Shown: in pieces, positions 32,814-33,260 of the stretch | Layout: each line of letters starts with the position of its first letter | Position numbering within the stretch: the stretch's first letter is position 1 | Assembly (NCBI GenBank): GCA_027019605.1 | Contig: JALUWJ010000263.1 | Span: forward strand, 1 to 33,260 | Reading direction: 5' to 3' | Length of the DNA: 33,260 bases | Source of the DNA: Henriciella sp. | Lineage (GTDB): Bacteria > Pseudomonadota > Alphaproteobacteria > Caulobacterales > Hyphomonadaceae | The notes under the pieces: model-generated | Told to the model about the DNA's origin: nothing | Seen by the model: the letters and a program-made list of their open reading frames with translations, nothing else | Databases searched by the model: none | Translations under genes and position numbers: made by a program

Positions 32814-32986
32814 TACTCCGGTGAAACGCTTGCCATAGGTCCAAATCGTCAAGGCAGGACATGGAACCCCGCAAAAACAACACGGAGAGAAAGGACTGTC
32901 TGCTCGAACGGACGGACGCGCACGAGAGAAAGACCGTCATTGCTAGCTTATGAAGCCCCTCTGATCAGCATTGAAGAGGAGTGATC

Positions 32987-33260
32987 ATGACAGAAGTAGT
33001 ATGGCGAAAACGGCAACCAGTTGCAGAGCGACTTCATTTTGCAAGAGTTTATGTGCCTGGCTTTCAAACCTGGTTGCTGGAGCAATCTTATTCACCGAAC
33101 ACGATTGAAGAACTGGTTCGGTTGTTGGCGATTTGGACGCAATGGGTGCATGAACAAGGCTATACACTCGCGACAATCGTTGACGGATATCGAGCGTCGA
33201 AGCCAATCTTTTTGGCTCAACCAAAGAAGATTAGGCGCGCATTGAGCCCAGCGCGGTCGT
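32987..33260 (+). CDS. Tyrosine recombinase/integrase, N-terminal part (runs off window)
   Basis: An open frame of 91 codons starts at the ATG at 32987 (GAAGAGGAG upstream) and is still open at the window end. Residues about 15-70 (HFARVYVPGFQTWL, SPNTIEELVRLLAIW, EQGYTLATI) look like the SAM-like core-binding domain of phage-type integrases. The catalytic Arg/His/Tyr domain lies beyond the window. It could be the first of a recombinase-in-trio set, or a lone integrase. Confidence 0.7.
   Translation, partial: MTEVVWRKRQPVAERLHFARVYVPGFQTWLLEQSYSPNTIEELVRLLAIWTQWVHEQGYTLATIVDGYRASKPIFLAQPKKIRRALSPARS

Noticed and set aside
1-33260. CRISPR arrays, tRNA or rRNA genes
   Set aside because: No regularly spaced repeats and no cloverleaf or rRNA-like segments were seen. 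The palindromes found are isolated and unequally spaced.

Overview
The window looks like accessory DNA of an alphaproteobacterium. The evidence is the IS3-family insertion sequences, the DUF736/TraF/TraG/DUF3363-relaxase transfer genes and the LysR/pirin/DODA gene group. G+C content is moderate. No rRNA, tRNA or CRISPR was seen. Assignment below class level would be a guess.

Layout. (1) 1-4632: the start of a lipoprotein gene on the minus strand, then a hairpin-rich intergenic stretch of about 660 bp, then a tight plus-strand operon of four unrecognised genes (putative lipoprotein, secreted protein, small lipoprotein, WD40-repeat protein). (2) 4858-9246: a metabolic/stress group. A minus-strand set (short AraC regulator, pirin, YcaC-like isochorismatase-family hydrolase, small two-helix membrane protein) diverges from a plus-strand LysR regulator, which faces a DODA-type extradiol dioxygenase. 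(3) 9347-12031: an IS island. A decayed IS3 element carries a fragment of a second IS3 element inside its orfB, and an intact third IS3 element lies beside it, flanked by a 4-bp target duplication.

(4) 12074-26106: the most interesting part. It holds a two-component system (histidine kinase 20941-22266, OmpR-type regulator 23261-23983), at least five lipoproteins, a PPP-type phosphatase and a four-gene operon. That operon encodes a small protein, a membrane bacterial-PH/Lcl_C fusion, a WD40 protein and a cyclic-phosphate-processing receiver (cREC) fused to WD40-like repeats. Six intergenic copies of the palindrome TAACC-N5-GGTTA (four perfect, two with one mismatch) sit upstream of the transcription units of this block, including the kinase and the regulator themselves. 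I read this as an autoregulated regulon, and I do not recognise the system as described.

(5) 26431-33260: a conjugation module on the minus strand (DUF736 protein, helix-turn-helix protein, TraF peptidase, relaxase, TraG/VirD4 coupling protein, CopG-like protein). It includes a candidate oriT upstream of the relaxase. Next to it are a truncated DUF736 copy ending at a 20-bp perfect palindrome and TTATGCRGAG repeats, a 21-bp inverted repeat, and the start of a tyrosine recombinase that runs off the window. This end looks like the edge of a mobile element inserted in a conjugative island.

How the parts may work together: the transfer genes and ISs explain why the block is mobile. The lipoproteins and secreted proteins would act in the envelope, the kinase would sense the periplasm, and the WD40/cREC proteins would form a cytoplasmic arm. 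These functional links are inference.
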